Both the position numbers and the translations under genes were made by a program. From Marinoscillum sp040222955 (lineage in GTDB: Bacteria; Bacteroidota; Bacteroidia; Cytophagales; Cyclobacteriaceae), in contig NZ_JAVKCA010000010.1 in the NCBI RefSeq assembly GCF_040222955.1, positions 124,001-188,000 on the forward strand: 64,000 bases of DNA, read 5' to 3'. This document shows, one piece after another, positions 25,035 through 34,621 of this stretch. A model generated the notes under the pieces. The model was not told the origin of the DNA. It was given only the letters and a program-made list of their open reading frames with translations, and ran no database searches. The stretch's first letter is position 1. Each line of letters starts with the position of its first letter.

Positions 25035-25068
25035 AAAAAACACCCGCCATGACAAGTCACAGCGGGTG
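25035..25068 (-). terminator. Terminator between the island and the NatAB-like genes
   Basis: A 7-bp stem CACCCGC/GCGGGTG (25041-25047 and 25062-25068) with a 14-nt loop is followed on the minus strand by six T residues. It ends the minus-strand ABC genes and may also stop plus-strand transcription from the island. Confidence 0.75.
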
Positions 25069-25083
25069 GGCTTTCTATTTCAA

Positions 25084-26409
25084 TCAATTCTTCATCATGA
25101 TCCACTTGGCCAGCACCTTGTAATTCACCTTGGTGCCATGCATCAGAATCCCAATGCGATAAATCCTGCTGGCAAACCAGATGGTGAACACAAACCCGCC
25201 AATCATCAGCACCATGGAAAGCGCCAGCTCCCATACCGGTACCCCAAAAGGCACGCGCATCATCATCACCACCGGTGAAGTGAACGGAATCATGGACATC
25301 CAAAACGCCAGGGACCCATTGGGGTCGTTCAGCACGGCACTGAGCATGACGATGGCCAGAATCAGTGGCATGGTGACAGGAAACATAAACTGCTGGGCAT
25401 CTGCATCGCTATCTACAGCCGAACCGATGGCCGCAAAAAGGGCTCCATATAATAGGTAGCCCGTCAGGAAGAAAAACAAGAAAGCCACGATGACCATGGG
25501 CATGTTGATAGACTCTACGGCCGAGCTAATGCTGCCGAGCAGGCTTTCCTCCATCTGCTGTGCTGCTTCATCCTGTGGTAAGTTCATAGCCTCCATCTGC
25601 TCAGTCTGTTGCCTTTTCGCATCCATGGCCTGACTGGCGAAGATCCCCCCTACAGCCGTGCTGATGGTGGTAGTGAGCACGATCCACAGGATAAACTGTG
25701 ACAAGCCCACACCTGCAATACCAATCACTTTGCCCATCATCAACTCAAAAGGCTTCACGGAGGCGATAATCACCTCCACAATCCGGCTGGTTTTTTCCTC
25801 CACCACACCACGCATACACTGAGTGCCGTAGACAAAGATGAAAATGTAAATCAGGAATGACGCCACGTAACCCACTACGGTCGCTCCTATGGAGCTGCTT
25901 TCCTTTTCTCCCCCCGAGCCTGAGAGGTTGATCGTGCTGATGTCTACATTGGCCTTAAGACTTTCGAGTACTTCTTTTTGAATCCCCGACTGACGCAGTT
26001 TGATGTTTTCGATCTCTCCCTCCAACTTCCTGCTCAGGTCGTGCACCATGGAGACACTCGGGTTACTGGGTGAGTAAAACACCACACCGGCAGGTGCTGC
26101 CACATCCATTTCCGGAATATACAGCAACCCGTCAAAGTCCCCTTTCAGCACATCTTCTTTGGCTTCATCCAATGGCTTGTCGGAATAGCTGAAAACCATT
26201 TGGCTGTCATCGATGAATATTTCACTGAACATCCCGCTCTTATCCACCACCTGGATGGTCTTGGTGTCCACATCCTTGGTGGCTGTCCAGGCAATGAAGA
26301 AAAAGAAACCACCGAAAAGCAGAGGTGCCAGTAGCGTCATCACAATGAACGACTTCTTCTTAACTCGGGACAAATACTCTCTGGCTATGATCAATCCTAT
26401 ATTATGCAT
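25084..26409 (-). CDS. ABC-2 type transporter permease, NatB-like
   Basis: 441 aa. It starts with an N-terminal REYLSRVKKKSFIVMTLLAPLLF helix, then a large extracytoplasmic region (about residues 45-175), then five or six C-terminal helices including YGTQCMRGVVEEKTSRIVEVIIASVKPFELMMGKVIGIAGVG, the ABC-2/NatB signature. This is the membrane half of an exporter whose ATPase is encoded just upstream with an 8-bp overlap. NatAB exports Na+ in Bacillus; the substrate here is not deducible. The last two helices precede a short Lys-rich tail. Confidence 0.9.
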   Translation of the reverse strand: MHNIGLIIAREYLSRVKKKSFIVMTLLAPLLFGGFFFFIAWTATKDVDTKTIQVVDKSGMFSEIFIDDSQMVFSYSDKPLDEAKEDVLKGDFDGLLYIPEMDVAAPAGVVFYSPSNPSVSMVHDLSRKLEGEIENIKLRQSGIQKEVLESLKANVDISTINLSGSGGEKESSSIGATVVGYVASFLIYIFIFVYGTQCMRGVVEEKTSRIVEVIIASVKPFELMMGKVIGIAGVGLSQFILWIVLTTTISTAVGGIFASQAMDAKRQQTEQMEAMNLPQDEAAQQMEESLLGSISSAVESINMPMVIVAFLFFFLTGYLLYGALFAAIGSAVDSDADAQQFMFPVTMPLILAIVMLSAVLNDPNGSLAFWMSMIPFTSPVVMMMRVPFGVPVWELALSMVLMIGGFVFTIWFASRIYRIGILMHGTKVNYKVLAKWIMMKN

Positions 26410-27313
26410 GGCTGTCTCCTTTCACTTTACTGATGAATATTTCATTGATAGAAGGAATCTTTTCGATAAATGAATGAATCTCCACAGCCCCAATCAACAC
26501 CTTCAGCAGGTTATTGGGGCCACCTTCTGTTTTATCTTTAAGAATCGACTCGGTAAGGCCGCCCTCAGTCACTCCCGTGCTTAGCAGATCAAAATGATCT
26601 GTAGATGTAAGCTGGCCTTCATGAGTGACTATGTATGTGCCATCCTTGTGGTCATTCTTAATGTCCAGTTTGAGTCCATCGAGGATTTTCTCCGACTTAT
26701 TGATGAGAGCTATATGATCGCACAGCTCCTCCACAGACTCCATTCGGTGGGTGGAGAAAATCACTGTAGCGCCAGCTTCCCTCAGTCTGAAAATCTCGTC
26801 TTTGATCAGGTTGGCATTCACCGGGTCAAACCCTGAAAAAGGCTCATCCAGAATGATCAGTTCCGGCTCGTGCATCACCGTGGCGATAAACTGTACCTTT
26901 TGCGCCATGCCCTTAGACAGGTCCTCTATGGTCTTGCCACTCCATCCGGTCAGCTCCAGCCTTTTCAGCCAGTCCTTAATTTTGGCCGTTGCATCGGCTT
27001 TGGAGAGGCCTTTCAGTCGGGCCAGGTAGAGCAACTGCTCACCCACCTTCATTTTTTTATAAAGCCCTCGTTCCTCTGGCAAATAGCCAATTTTACGCAC
27101 CAGCTCCGGGGTGATCTTCTCCCCACCGAGGTACGCCTCGCCGCTGTCCTGCTCTATGATTCTGGTGATAATCCTGATCAGTGTGGTTTTTCCTGCTCCA
27201 TTGGGGCCCAGAAGTCCGAAAATACTTCCTTTGGGGATAGAAATGCTGACATTGCTTAGGGCCTGGTGACTGCTGTAGGATTTACTGATGTTTTCGACAC
27301 GTAGTAGTTCCAA
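26402..27313 (-). CDS. ABC transporter ATP-binding protein, NatA-like
   Basis: 303 aa. It has Walker A LLGPNGAGKTTLIR, a Q-loop region GYLPEERGLYKKMKV, the signature motif DLSKGMAQKVQF, Walker B LIILDEPFSGFDPVN and the H-loop STHRME. The DLSKGM signature and the DUF4162-like C-terminal extension (about residues 215-300) are typical of the NatA group. It is co-transcribed with the permease (8-bp overlap). It is divergent from the plsC gene across about 100 bp. Confidence 0.93.
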   Translation of the reverse strand: MELLRVENISKSYSSHQALSNVSISIPKGSIFGLLGPNGAGKTTLIRIITRIIEQDSGEAYLGGEKITPELVRKIGYLPEERGLYKKMKVGEQLLYLARLKGLSKADATAKIKDWLKRLELTGWSGKTIEDLSKGMAQKVQFIATVMHEPELIILDEPFSGFDPVNANLIKDEIFRLREAGATVIFSTHRMESVEELCDHIALINKSEKILDGLKLDIKNDHKDGTYIVTHEGQLTSTDHFDLLSTGVTEGGLTESILKDKTEGGPNNLLKVLIGAVEIHSFIEKIPSINEIFISKVKGDSHA

Positions 27314-27414
27314 TATACTTTACTTTTTAGTTTACGGTGATTTAGTCTTAATTAACCTGAATTTATTACACTTGATCAGAAGTTTCTGTCCCGGATTATA
27401 AATATTCTATTCTA

Positions 27415-28167
27415 TTGAAGCAATCGCCTCTCCCTTATACGCTATACGCCCTTTTCATTTTTCTGATGACAAGCATGGTGTTTGTTCCGCTTATTGCCAT
27501 GCTTTCGCCTTACAAAAAATACCATCGGCTAGCCCTGAAGCTCCATTGGTACTGGGCGTGGAGTTTTTGCCGAATGGCTTTCATCAGGGTGATCATAGAA
27601 GGCAAAGAACACCTCAAATCCGATGAACAATATATTTTTTGCTGTAATCATTTCTCCTTCTTTGACATTCCGGCCTTCTGCCTGCTCTATGCTGCCAAAT
27701 TCATTGGTAAAAGTTCACTGGCCAAAATCCCTCTATTCGGGTTTTTCTTTCGAAAAATGCACATCCCCGTAAACCGATCCAGCATGAGGAGCCGTGCCGA
27801 GAGCCTGAAGATGTCTAAAGAGGCCATCGACGATGGCTTTAACCTTTGCTTCTTCCCGGAAGGAGGCGTATTTGTGAAAGAACAAAACCTCCCCTATATG
27901 ATGCCCTTCAAAGATGGAGCTTTCAAGCTGTCCATCGAAAAAGGAATTCCCATCATCCCCGTCACTATGCCCTACAATTTCATCCTTTTGCCAGACAAAA
28001 CGCCCGTCAGATTTCATCATCACCTATGCAAAATCATTGTGCACCCACCCATCTTGCCTCAGGCTAATGATGATGAGGAAGTGAAAAGAATGAAAGCAGA
28101 AACGTTTGACCTTATCCAGGCCGAACTTCTGGCGCATCACCCCGATAAAGTCCGAACGGTTGGCTAA
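27415..28167 (+). CDS. plsC: 1-acyl-sn-glycerol-3-phosphate acyltransferase
   Basis: 250 aa, TTG start. One or two N-terminal helices precede a PlsC acyltransferase domain with CNHFSFFDIPAF (NHxxxxD, catalytic His and Asp), KIPLFGFFFRKMHIPVNRSS and FFPEGGVF, the EGT-type motif here reading EGG. It would acylate lysophosphatidate to phosphatidate at the inner membrane. The EGG variant departs from the classical EGTR, so substrate preference may differ, but the fold is clear. gatC follows by 24 bp. Confidence 0.9.
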   Translation: MKQSPLPYTLYALFIFLMTSMVFVPLIAMLSPYKKYHRLALKLHWYWAWSFCRMAFIRVIIEGKEHLKSDEQYIFCCNHFSFFDIPAFCLLYAAKFIGKSSLAKIPLFGFFFRKMHIPVNRSSMRSRAESLKMSKEAIDDGFNLCFFPEGGVFVKEQNLPYMMPFKDGAFKLSIEKGIPIIPVTMPYNFILLPDKTPVRFHHHLCKIIVHPPILPQANDDEEVKRMKAETFDLIQAELLAHHPDKVRTVG

Positions 28168-28191
28168 TATTGCTTTGAACAAAGTATTTCA

Positions 28192-28479
28192 ATGAAAATA
28201 GATCATCAAACGCTTGAGAAAATCGCTCATCTGGCTCGCCTGGAGATCAAACCCGAAAAAGCAGATGGGTATATCAAAGACATGGAGGAGATCCTTACCT
28301 GGGTAGAAAAACTCAATGAACTGGACACCGAGGGAGTGGAGCCACTCACCAACATGTCCTTCGAAGAGAATGCGCTACGCGAAGACATCAAAGAGGCGCC
28401 ACTCGATCATCAGCGCGCTTTGAAAAATGCCCCCAAAAAGGATGATGATTATTTCAGGGTTCCTAAAGTGCTTGATTGA
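28192..28479 (+). CDS. gatC: Asp-tRNA(Asn)/Glu-tRNA(Gln) amidotransferase subunit C
   Basis: 95 aa, full length. It has the GatC pattern: LEKIAHLARLEIKPEKADGY, then MEEILTWVEKLNELDTEGVEPLTN, then REDIKEAPLDHQRALKNAP and DYFRVPKVLD. GatC stabilises the GatCAB complex, which amidates mischarged Glu-tRNA(Gln) or Asp-tRNA(Asn). gatA lies far away at 50.7 kb and gatB is not in the window; scattered gat genes are common in Bacteroidota. The downstream gene begins 5 bp after the stop. Confidence 0.95.
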   Translation: MKIDHQTLEKIAHLARLEIKPEKADGYIKDMEEILTWVEKLNELDTEGVEPLTNMSFEENALREDIKEAPLDHQRALKNAPKKDDDYFRVPKVLD

Positions 28480-28484
28480 TTCCT

Positions 28485-31352
28485 ATGGATCGCCTCAGTC
28501 AGTATTTCCCAAAAGTGCTCGTGGCACTCTTCATAGCCGTAGTGCTTGCTTTTATTTTCTTCTATTTTCAGGGCTACAGCTCCAGCATAGGGTGGAATGT
28601 GACCACCACTGCTGAATCAGAAGCATTCTATACCCTCCCATTCAAAAAGGGCCCATTCCAGTTTAGTTTTCAGGGAGAGAAATATACACTCGCTGAAAAT
28701 TTCTCGGCCGGACCCATCGAGCGGCACTTCACTACCGATGCGGTGATTCTTAGTGTCATTCTGCTGGGCCTGTGCCTGATGCTCACCGTGACCACTTATC
28801 TGTCCAGAATGTGGTTCATAGGCATCATGGGCTTGTTCATTTTTTTTATCATGAACCTGCACCTGCCGGAAGTACGACTCTTTGGGTTTGGGGAGCGCTC
28901 CTCTGTAGCAGTGGTGATTATACTGGTTATCTACTTGCTTCCTGCTTATCTTTTCCATGCTTTTATTAAGGGCGTTGACTTTGGATGGCGTCTGCTGTCT
29001 TTTGTGCTACTCTCGGCTGGGGTGATCATTTTCTCAGGAGTAGAAACCATCGCACTACAGGAGCAATTTATTGCCGGTAGCTATTTTGGTATGATCGCGC
29101 TGGCATTGATCTTCCTTTTTCTGATAGCCGAGGAGAATGTCTTTGCCATTTTGTACCTCATCACACAGTCCAAAGGGGGACGGAGCAATCACGTCCATTT
29201 CTCTGTTTTTTCCTTTGTCTATTTGGGCATTCTCATTGCTCACTATGGTAAAAAAGCCGGCTTTTGGAACCTGGACATTGCCTTCTTTAGCCCATATCTT
29301 CTGCTCACGCTGAGCGCGCTGGTGGCCCTGTGGAGTCTGAAGTTTAAAAGATCTTTTTTCGAAGGGTTCATCTCAGTGGAGTATGCCCGGGTCCTCTATT
29401 GTAGCCTGGGTATGGTGGTGATAGGCTTCCTTACTCTGGCCTTCAGCCGGGGCAATGATCCCGTCTATGAAGGCTTACATTACTTCATCGTTTACGCGCA
29501 CCTGGCCTTCGGTACCATGTTTTTCCTTTACCTGTTTTGGAACTTTGTCTCGCCGCTGGGTCAGGGGATGCAGGTCTATAAAATCGCCTATAAATCGCAA
29601 AGCTTTCCGTATGTGAGTGCCCGACTGGCAGGGCTTGCAGCCATTGCGGCCTTCTTTTTTCTGGCCAGGAAGGAGCCTTTCCTGCTCTTCAGAGCGGGGC
29701 ACTATAACTACCTGGGAGCACAGGCCGAAGTGCAGGGTCAGGATAGACTGGCAGCCGAATATTATCGCGAAGGCATGATATATGGCTATGACAATCACTT
29801 TTCCAACTACAAAATAGGCTACCGCGAATTACAAAAAGGAGACATCTCAGAAGCCAACTACCGGTTTGGGCGAGCCGCTCTGCGCTACCCTTCACCACAA
29901 ACTTTCGTTAATCAATCGGCCACTGCTGCGATAAATGGCGAAACTACACCTTCACTAATTAGCTTACAAAATGGACTGAGGGCATTTCCCGACAATAATC
30001 AACTGCTCAATAATCTGGGACTCACCTACGCAGATATGGGTAAGACAAACGAAGCTGTAGCTACCCTGCTGCAGGCTCAGCCCGAAACTCAATGGACCAA
30101 CGCCGCGCAGGTCAACCTTTGGAAAGTCAGAGATATGGATTCGGCGCAAGCCGAACAGGACTATGAGGCTGGGAACCTGGCGGTGAAAGCGAATATACTC
30201 AGTGCGCTGATGGATGGGAATGTGCAGACTTCTCTATCCTTTGATTCAACCAGTCTTTTCCCTTCCTACCCACTGCACAGACTCACGTTTCTCATCAATG
30301 CCGCATGGTATTTTGAAGATGGCCAAGTAGCCAGATGGCTGGATCAGTCCCTTTCGGGTCAGCTGGATGAGCGGATGTACTGGGCCGCCAGAAATGCCAT
30401 GGTCATGAGTCACTTCAAAGCCGGCCAGATCAACAGTGCCCTGCAGGCACTGGACTTCCTGAAAACCGAAGTGCCCGCCAAAGAATCTGGTAAATACCTT
30501 AACCAAATGGGGCTCATTGCCCTTTCTCAGCATGCCCCTGAAGTAGCCATCGATCACTTCGAAAAAGCGATTGATGCAGGATATGAAGACGCCCTGCTCA
30601 ACAAGGCGGCCTGCTTGCTGGAGTTGGGTGAATTCTCAAAAGCCATGGAATGGGCTACCTATCTGGTCGCTCTGGATTCCGGATATTCCGCCCTCAAAAA
30701 GGATATACAAAACCTTAATTCCACCGAAAACCTGACCCCTGACCAGCAACTCTTCCGCCTGTACTACCTTTATAGCACCTACAGTCCGGGAGAAGTCAAC
30801 GCCCTCTTATCACAAGCTGACGAGCAATACATCCGGTCGCTTTGGGCCAAAGTAGCCAATGAGCAACTGGAAGAACAAAACTACGAGCAGCTCAAGACCT
30901 ACCGTGCTGTTTTCAACTCACTCCTGCCCGCTCAATATTTTGAAGAACCTGATGCCCTGCTGGCCCTGGCGGATGGCAGTGTCCCACAGAACGATCACAC
31001 ACTTTCAAAAATATTGGCATTCAAAGACCCTGGCGAACAAGTCAGCGCCCTGGTGAGTCTGGCCGGTATGAACTCGCTAAACGAGCCACTTGTTCTGGCC
31101 ATCAGCAAGATTCTTCGAGCTACCAGCCTCTCCGAATCCTATGATGTACTTGTCAAAGCCATCAATTTCAACCCAAGAAGTGTAGCTTTGCATCAGCAGT
31201 ACATTATGGCAGCTCTGGAAATGGGGCTTGAAAATTATGCCAATGATGCCCTGCAGAAGCTAACAACATTAACAACCCAAAATGACTATCAGCTTTTCTA
31301 CCAGCAATACCTGGATAGAAAGAAAGTGCTGGATGCGTCCGGCTCCTGGTAG
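28485..31352 (+). CDS. Large membrane protein with C-terminal TPR-like domain
   Basis: 955 aa from the ATG at 28485; a TTG at 28476 is the other possible start. The N-terminal part (residues 10-400) has about eleven hydrophobic helices. The C-terminal 550 residues are helical repeats in the TPR style (NNQLLNNLGLTYADMGKTNEAVATLLQ, YLNQMGLIALSQHAPEVAIDHFEKAID, NKAACLLELGEFSKAMEWATYLV), probably facing the periplasm. It follows gatC by 5 bp. I do not recognise a named family. The layout suggests an envelope scaffold or assembly protein; that is a guess. Confidence 0.8.
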   Translation: MDRLSQYFPKVLVALFIAVVLAFIFFYFQGYSSSIGWNVTTTAESEAFYTLPFKKGPFQFSFQGEKYTLAENFSAGPIERHFTTDAVILSVILLGLCLMLTVTTYLSRMWFIGIMGLFIFFIMNLHLPEVRLFGFGERSSVAVVIILVIYLLPAYLFHAFIKGVDFGWRLLSFVLLSAGVIIFSGVETIALQEQFIAGSYFGMIALALIFLFLIAEENVFAILYLITQSKGGRSNHVHFSVFSFVYLGILIAHYGKKAGFWNLDIAFFSPYLLLTLSALVALWSLKFKRSFFEGFISVEYARVLYCSLGMVVIGFLTLAFSRGNDPVYEGLHYFIVYAHLAFGTMFFLYLFWNFVSPLGQGMQVYKIAYKSQSFPYVSARLAGLAAIAAFFFLARKEPFLLFRAGHYNYLGAQAEVQGQDRLAAEYYREGMIYGYDNHFSNYKIGYRELQKGDISEANYRFGRAALRYPSPQTFVNQSATAAINGETTPSLISLQNGLRAFPDNNQLLNNLGLTYADMGKTNEAVATLLQAQPETQWTNAAQVNLWKVRDMDSAQAEQDYEAGNLAVKANILSALMDGNVQTSLSFDSTSLFPSYPLHRLTFLINAAWYFEDGQVARWLDQSLSGQLDERMYWAARNAMVMSHFKAGQINSALQALDFLKTEVPAKESGKYLNQMGLIALSQHAPEVAIDHFEKAIDAGYEDALLNKAACLLELGEFSKAMEWATYLVALDSGYSALKKDIQNLNSTENLTPDQQLFRLYYLYSTYSPGEVNALLSQADEQYIRSLWAKVANEQLEEQNYEQLKTYRAVFNSLLPAQYFEEPDALLALADGSVPQNDHTLSKILAFKDPGEQVSALVSLAGMNSLNEPLVLAISKILRATSLSESYDVLVKAINFNPRSVALHQQYIMAALEMGLENYANDALQKLTTLTTQNDYQLFYQQYLDRKKVLDASGSW

Positions 31353-31395
31353 GTAATTTTTTAGATTTTGCAGGATTAAACTTGCAAGCGCTTTT

Positions 31396-32973
31396 ATGGA
31401 TATGAAACACCCCTTTCAATTCGGTAAGGATGTCCTCACCCCGGGCATCGCACTGAGAATAGCACGTGGCCAGCAAGCTGGCACGTTTGCTGAAGACACC
31501 CTTATCAAAATCAAAAAAAGTCATGCAGACGTGGCTGAAATAGCCAATGGCGACCGAGTGGTTTATGGCATTAATACTGGTTTTGGTCCCCTTTGTACCA
31601 CCATTATTTCAAAAGAGCAGACCCGGAAGCTTCAGGAAAACATCCTGAGAAGCCACAGTGTAGGGGTGGGGGCCTATGTACCGTTGGAGATCGCCCAACT
31701 GATGCTGGTGACCAAACTACAGGCACTGAGCTTTGGCTATTCGGGGATCGCTCCGCAAACACTGGAAAGAATCAAATGGCACCTGGAAATGGGCATTACG
31801 CCTATGGTGCCCACCCAGGGTTCTGTGGGCGCATCAGGAGATCTGGCACCATTGGCCCATTTGTTCCTCCCGCTGATCGGCTTAGGCAAAGTCACCTATG
31901 AAGGTAAAATACAAGACTCGGCAGAGGTCCTCGCAAAACTGGGTAAAGCGCCCATTGCACTCGGACCGAAAGAAGGCCTGGCTCTCATCAATGGCACGCA
32001 GTTTATCCTGGCCTATGCCGTCAGAGGGCTTGTCAGACTTCATAACTGTCTGGAACTGGCGGACATCATTGGCGCCATGTCCCTCGAGGGGATTTTGGGA
32101 TCCGCTTCTCCTTTTCAGGAAAAACTTCATGCGCTAAGACCGTTTCAGGGTTCGCTCCACGTTGCACATCGTCTGAGAACCCTCCTGAAAAATTCACAGA
32201 TGGTAGAATCTCACGAAAACTGTGGCCGCGTCCAGGATCCGTATTCTATTCGCTGCATGCCACAGGTCCATGGGAGTAGCAGAAACGCCTGGCATCACCT
32301 GAAGGAGCTGGTGAACGTTGAGCTGAACAGTGTCACCGACAATCCTATCGTATTCAGCAGCACCGACACCATCAGTGGTGGAAATTTCCATGGTCAGCCG
32401 CTCGCCATGCCGCTCGACTATGCCACCCTGGCAGCCGCTGAGTTAGGAAACATTTCTGACCGAAGAACTTACCTGCTGCTGGAAGGTGATATTGAAGGGC
32501 TGCCCAAACTTCTCATGAAAAATACCGGTATCAATTCCGGGTTTATGATTCCGCAATACACCTCGGCGGCATTGGTGAGCGAAAATAAGTCGCTATGTTT
32601 TCCGGCAAGCGCAGACAGTATCCCTACATCTCTGGGTCAGGAAGATCATGTGAGCATGGGCTCCATCAGTGGCCGCAAACTCAATCAGGTGATCGACAAC
32701 CTGGAAAACATCCTGGCAGTAGAGCTCATCTGTGCCGCACAGGCTTTCGACTATCGCAAACCCATGAAATCCAGTAAGATTCTGGATGCCTGTCATGAGG
32801 TGATCCGTGGCCGGATCGACCATGCTGAAGAAGATCGGATTTTTGCTGATGACATAGAGAAAGCCCACGACATGATTGTCAATGAATCAATCATTGATGC
32901 GGCCTACCAAACTGCCCAACAAAACAACATTAACCTAAAAGGAGATTTGTATGAATTATTCTCAATTTCTTGA
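31396..32973 (+). CDS. hutH: Histidine ammonia-lyase
   Basis: 525 aa. It contains the ASGDLAPL motif (Ala146-Ser147-Gly148) that cyclises to the MIO prosthetic group, and the family segments INTGFGPLC, SLEGILGS and QVHGSSRNAWHHL. It deaminates L-histidine to urocanate, the first step of histidine degradation. The 3' end overlaps hutU by 23 bp. hutI and the last-step genes are not in the window, so the pathway is split or completed elsewhere. Confidence 0.96.
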   Translation: MDMKHPFQFGKDVLTPGIALRIARGQQAGTFAEDTLIKIKKSHADVAEIANGDRVVYGINTGFGPLCTTIISKEQTRKLQENILRSHSVGVGAYVPLEIAQLMLVTKLQALSFGYSGIAPQTLERIKWHLEMGITPMVPTQGSVGASGDLAPLAHLFLPLIGLGKVTYEGKIQDSAEVLAKLGKAPIALGPKEGLALINGTQFILAYAVRGLVRLHNCLELADIIGAMSLEGILGSASPFQEKLHALRPFQGSLHVAHRLRTLLKNSQMVESHENCGRVQDPYSIRCMPQVHGSSRNAWHHLKELVNVELNSVTDNPIVFSSTDTISGGNFHGQPLAMPLDYATLAAAELGNISDRRTYLLLEGDIEGLPKLLMKNTGINSGFMIPQYTSAALVSENKSLCFPASADSIPTSLGQEDHVSMGSISGRKLNQVIDNLENILAVELICAAQAFDYRKPMKSSKILDACHEVIRGRIDHAEEDRIFADDIEKAHDMIVNESIIDAAYQTAQQNNINLKGDLYELFSIS

Positions 32974-34621
32974 AAAGTACGCCAAACACCCCCATTACAA
33001 AGCCCCAACCGGATCACAACTTCACGCTAAATCCTGGCAAACAGAGGCACCGCTGAGGATGCTCCTCAACAACCTGGATGACGAAGTGGCTGAAGATCCC
33101 ACCGAACTGGTAGTATACGGCGGTACCGGTCAGGCCGCCCGAAACCGTGAGTCTCTGGAGAAAATCATCAGGATATTACTGGAACTGGAAAATGACCAGA
33201 GCCTGCTCGTGCAGTCCGGCAAACCAGTGGGTATCGTACGTACTCATGCCGAAGCACCACGTGTACTGATTGCCAACTCCAACCTGGTACCTGCCTGGGC
33301 CAATTGGGAACATTTCGAAGAGCTCAAGTCACGCGGCCTGATGATGTATGGTCAGATGACCGCCGGTAGCTGGATTTACATTGGTTCACAGGGCATCCTT
33401 CAGGGCACCTACGAAACATTTGCCGAGTGTGCCAAACAACACTTTGGAGGCACCCTCAAACACAAGCTGCTGGTCACAGGTGGACTTGGCGGCATGGGTG
33501 GCGCTCAGCCACTGGCAGCCACCATGGCCGGGGCCACTTTCCTGGGTGCAGACGTGGATCCCAAAAGGATCGAAAAGCGACTTCAAACTCGCTACATCGA
33601 TAAGATGACCCACAGCTACGAAGAAGCCAGAGACTGGGCGCTGGAAGCGAAAGAAAAAGGTGAGAATATATCCATCGGCCTGGTCAGCGACATTGGCGAC
33701 CTCCTCGCTAATCTGAAGCGCGATGGAATTGTTCCTGATGTGCTCACTGATCAGACCTCAGCCCACGACCCGGTATTTGGTTATGTGCCAAACGGGATGT
33801 CACTGGCAGAAGCAGAAACACTTCGGAAATCTGATGCGGTCACTTATAAGGATCTATCATTGAAAAGCATGGCCCGGCACGTGAGGCTTATGCTGGATTT
33901 ACAAAAACAGGGAGCCATTACTTTTGACTATGGAAACAACCTCCGCGAATTTGCCCGGCAGGGAGGAGAGCCCAATGCTTTTGATTTCAAAGGCTTTGTG
34001 CCCGAGTATATTCGTCCGCTCTTTTGTGAAGGCAAAGGACCATTCAGATGGGCGGCACTCTCCGGAGATCCGGAGGACATCTATACCACAGACAAAGCTT
34101 TGATGGAAGCCTTCCCTGAGAATACGCACCTGATCAACTGGCTTACTCAGGCAAGAGAAAAAATCGCTTTCCAGGGTCTACCATGCAGAATCTGCTGGCT
34201 GGGTATGGGCGAGCGAGAAAAAGCTGGCCTCATTTTCAATGACCTTGTCAAAACAGGAAAAGTAAAAGCTCCGATAGTCATTGGCAGAGACCACCTGGAC
34301 TGTGGCTCAGTGGCCTCTCCTAATCGTGAAACCGAAGGCATGAAGGATGGTAGCGATGCTGTGTCTGATTGGCCACTGCTCAACTTATTGTCGAATGCAT
34401 CTGGTGGTGCCACGTGGGTATCCTTCCATCATGGCGGTGGGGTAGGCATGGGCTATTCTCAGCATGCAGGGATGGTGGTACTGGCAGATGGCTCGAGTAG
34501 GGCAGAAAAATGCCTGAAGCGTGTGCTTTATAACGATCCTGCCATGGGCGTATTCCGGCATCATGATGCTGGCTATGAAGAAGCCACCAAGGTGGGTGAA
34601 GATTTCGGGCTAATTATATAG
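32951..34621 (+). CDS. hutU: Urocanate hydratase
   Basis: 556 aa, usual length. It carries the Rossmann region VTGGLGGMGGAQPLAATMAGATFLG, the DQTSAHDP motif and the C-terminal GGGVGMGYSQHAGMV with the active-site region, including CRICWLGMGER. It binds NAD+ and converts urocanate to imidazolonepropionate. It starts inside the end of hutH (23-bp overlap, another frame), so the two are co-translated. Its 3' end overlaps by 8 bp with the convergent methyltransferase gene. Confidence 0.97.
   Translation: MNYSQFLEKYAKHPHYKAPTGSQLHAKSWQTEAPLRMLLNNLDDEVAEDPTELVVYGGTGQAARNRESLEKIIRILLELENDQSLLVQSGKPVGIVRTHAEAPRVLIANSNLVPAWANWEHFEELKSRGLMMYGQMTAGSWIYIGSQGILQGTYETFAECAKQHFGGTLKHKLLVTGGLGGMGGAQPLAATMAGATFLGADVDPKRIEKRLQTRYIDKMTHSYEEARDWALEAKEKGENISIGLVSDIGDLLANLKRDGIVPDVLTDQTSAHDPVFGYVPNGMSLAEAETLRKSDAVTYKDLSLKSMARHVRLMLDLQKQGAITFDYGNNLREFARQGGEPNAFDFKGFVPEYIRPLFCEGKGPFRWAALSGDPEDIYTTDKALMEAFPENTHLINWLTQAREKIAFQGLPCRICWLGMGEREKAGLIFNDLVKTGKVKAPIVIGRDHLDCGSVASPNRETEGMKDGSDAVSDWPLLNLLSNASGGATWVSFHHGGGVGMGYSQHAGMVVLADGSSRAEKCLKRVLYNDPAMGVFRHHDAGYEEATKVGEDFGLII

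Noticed and set aside
31362..31370. TAGATTTTG before hutH as a -7 element
   Set aside because: One base too long for TAnnTTTG and no -33 element at the right distance.
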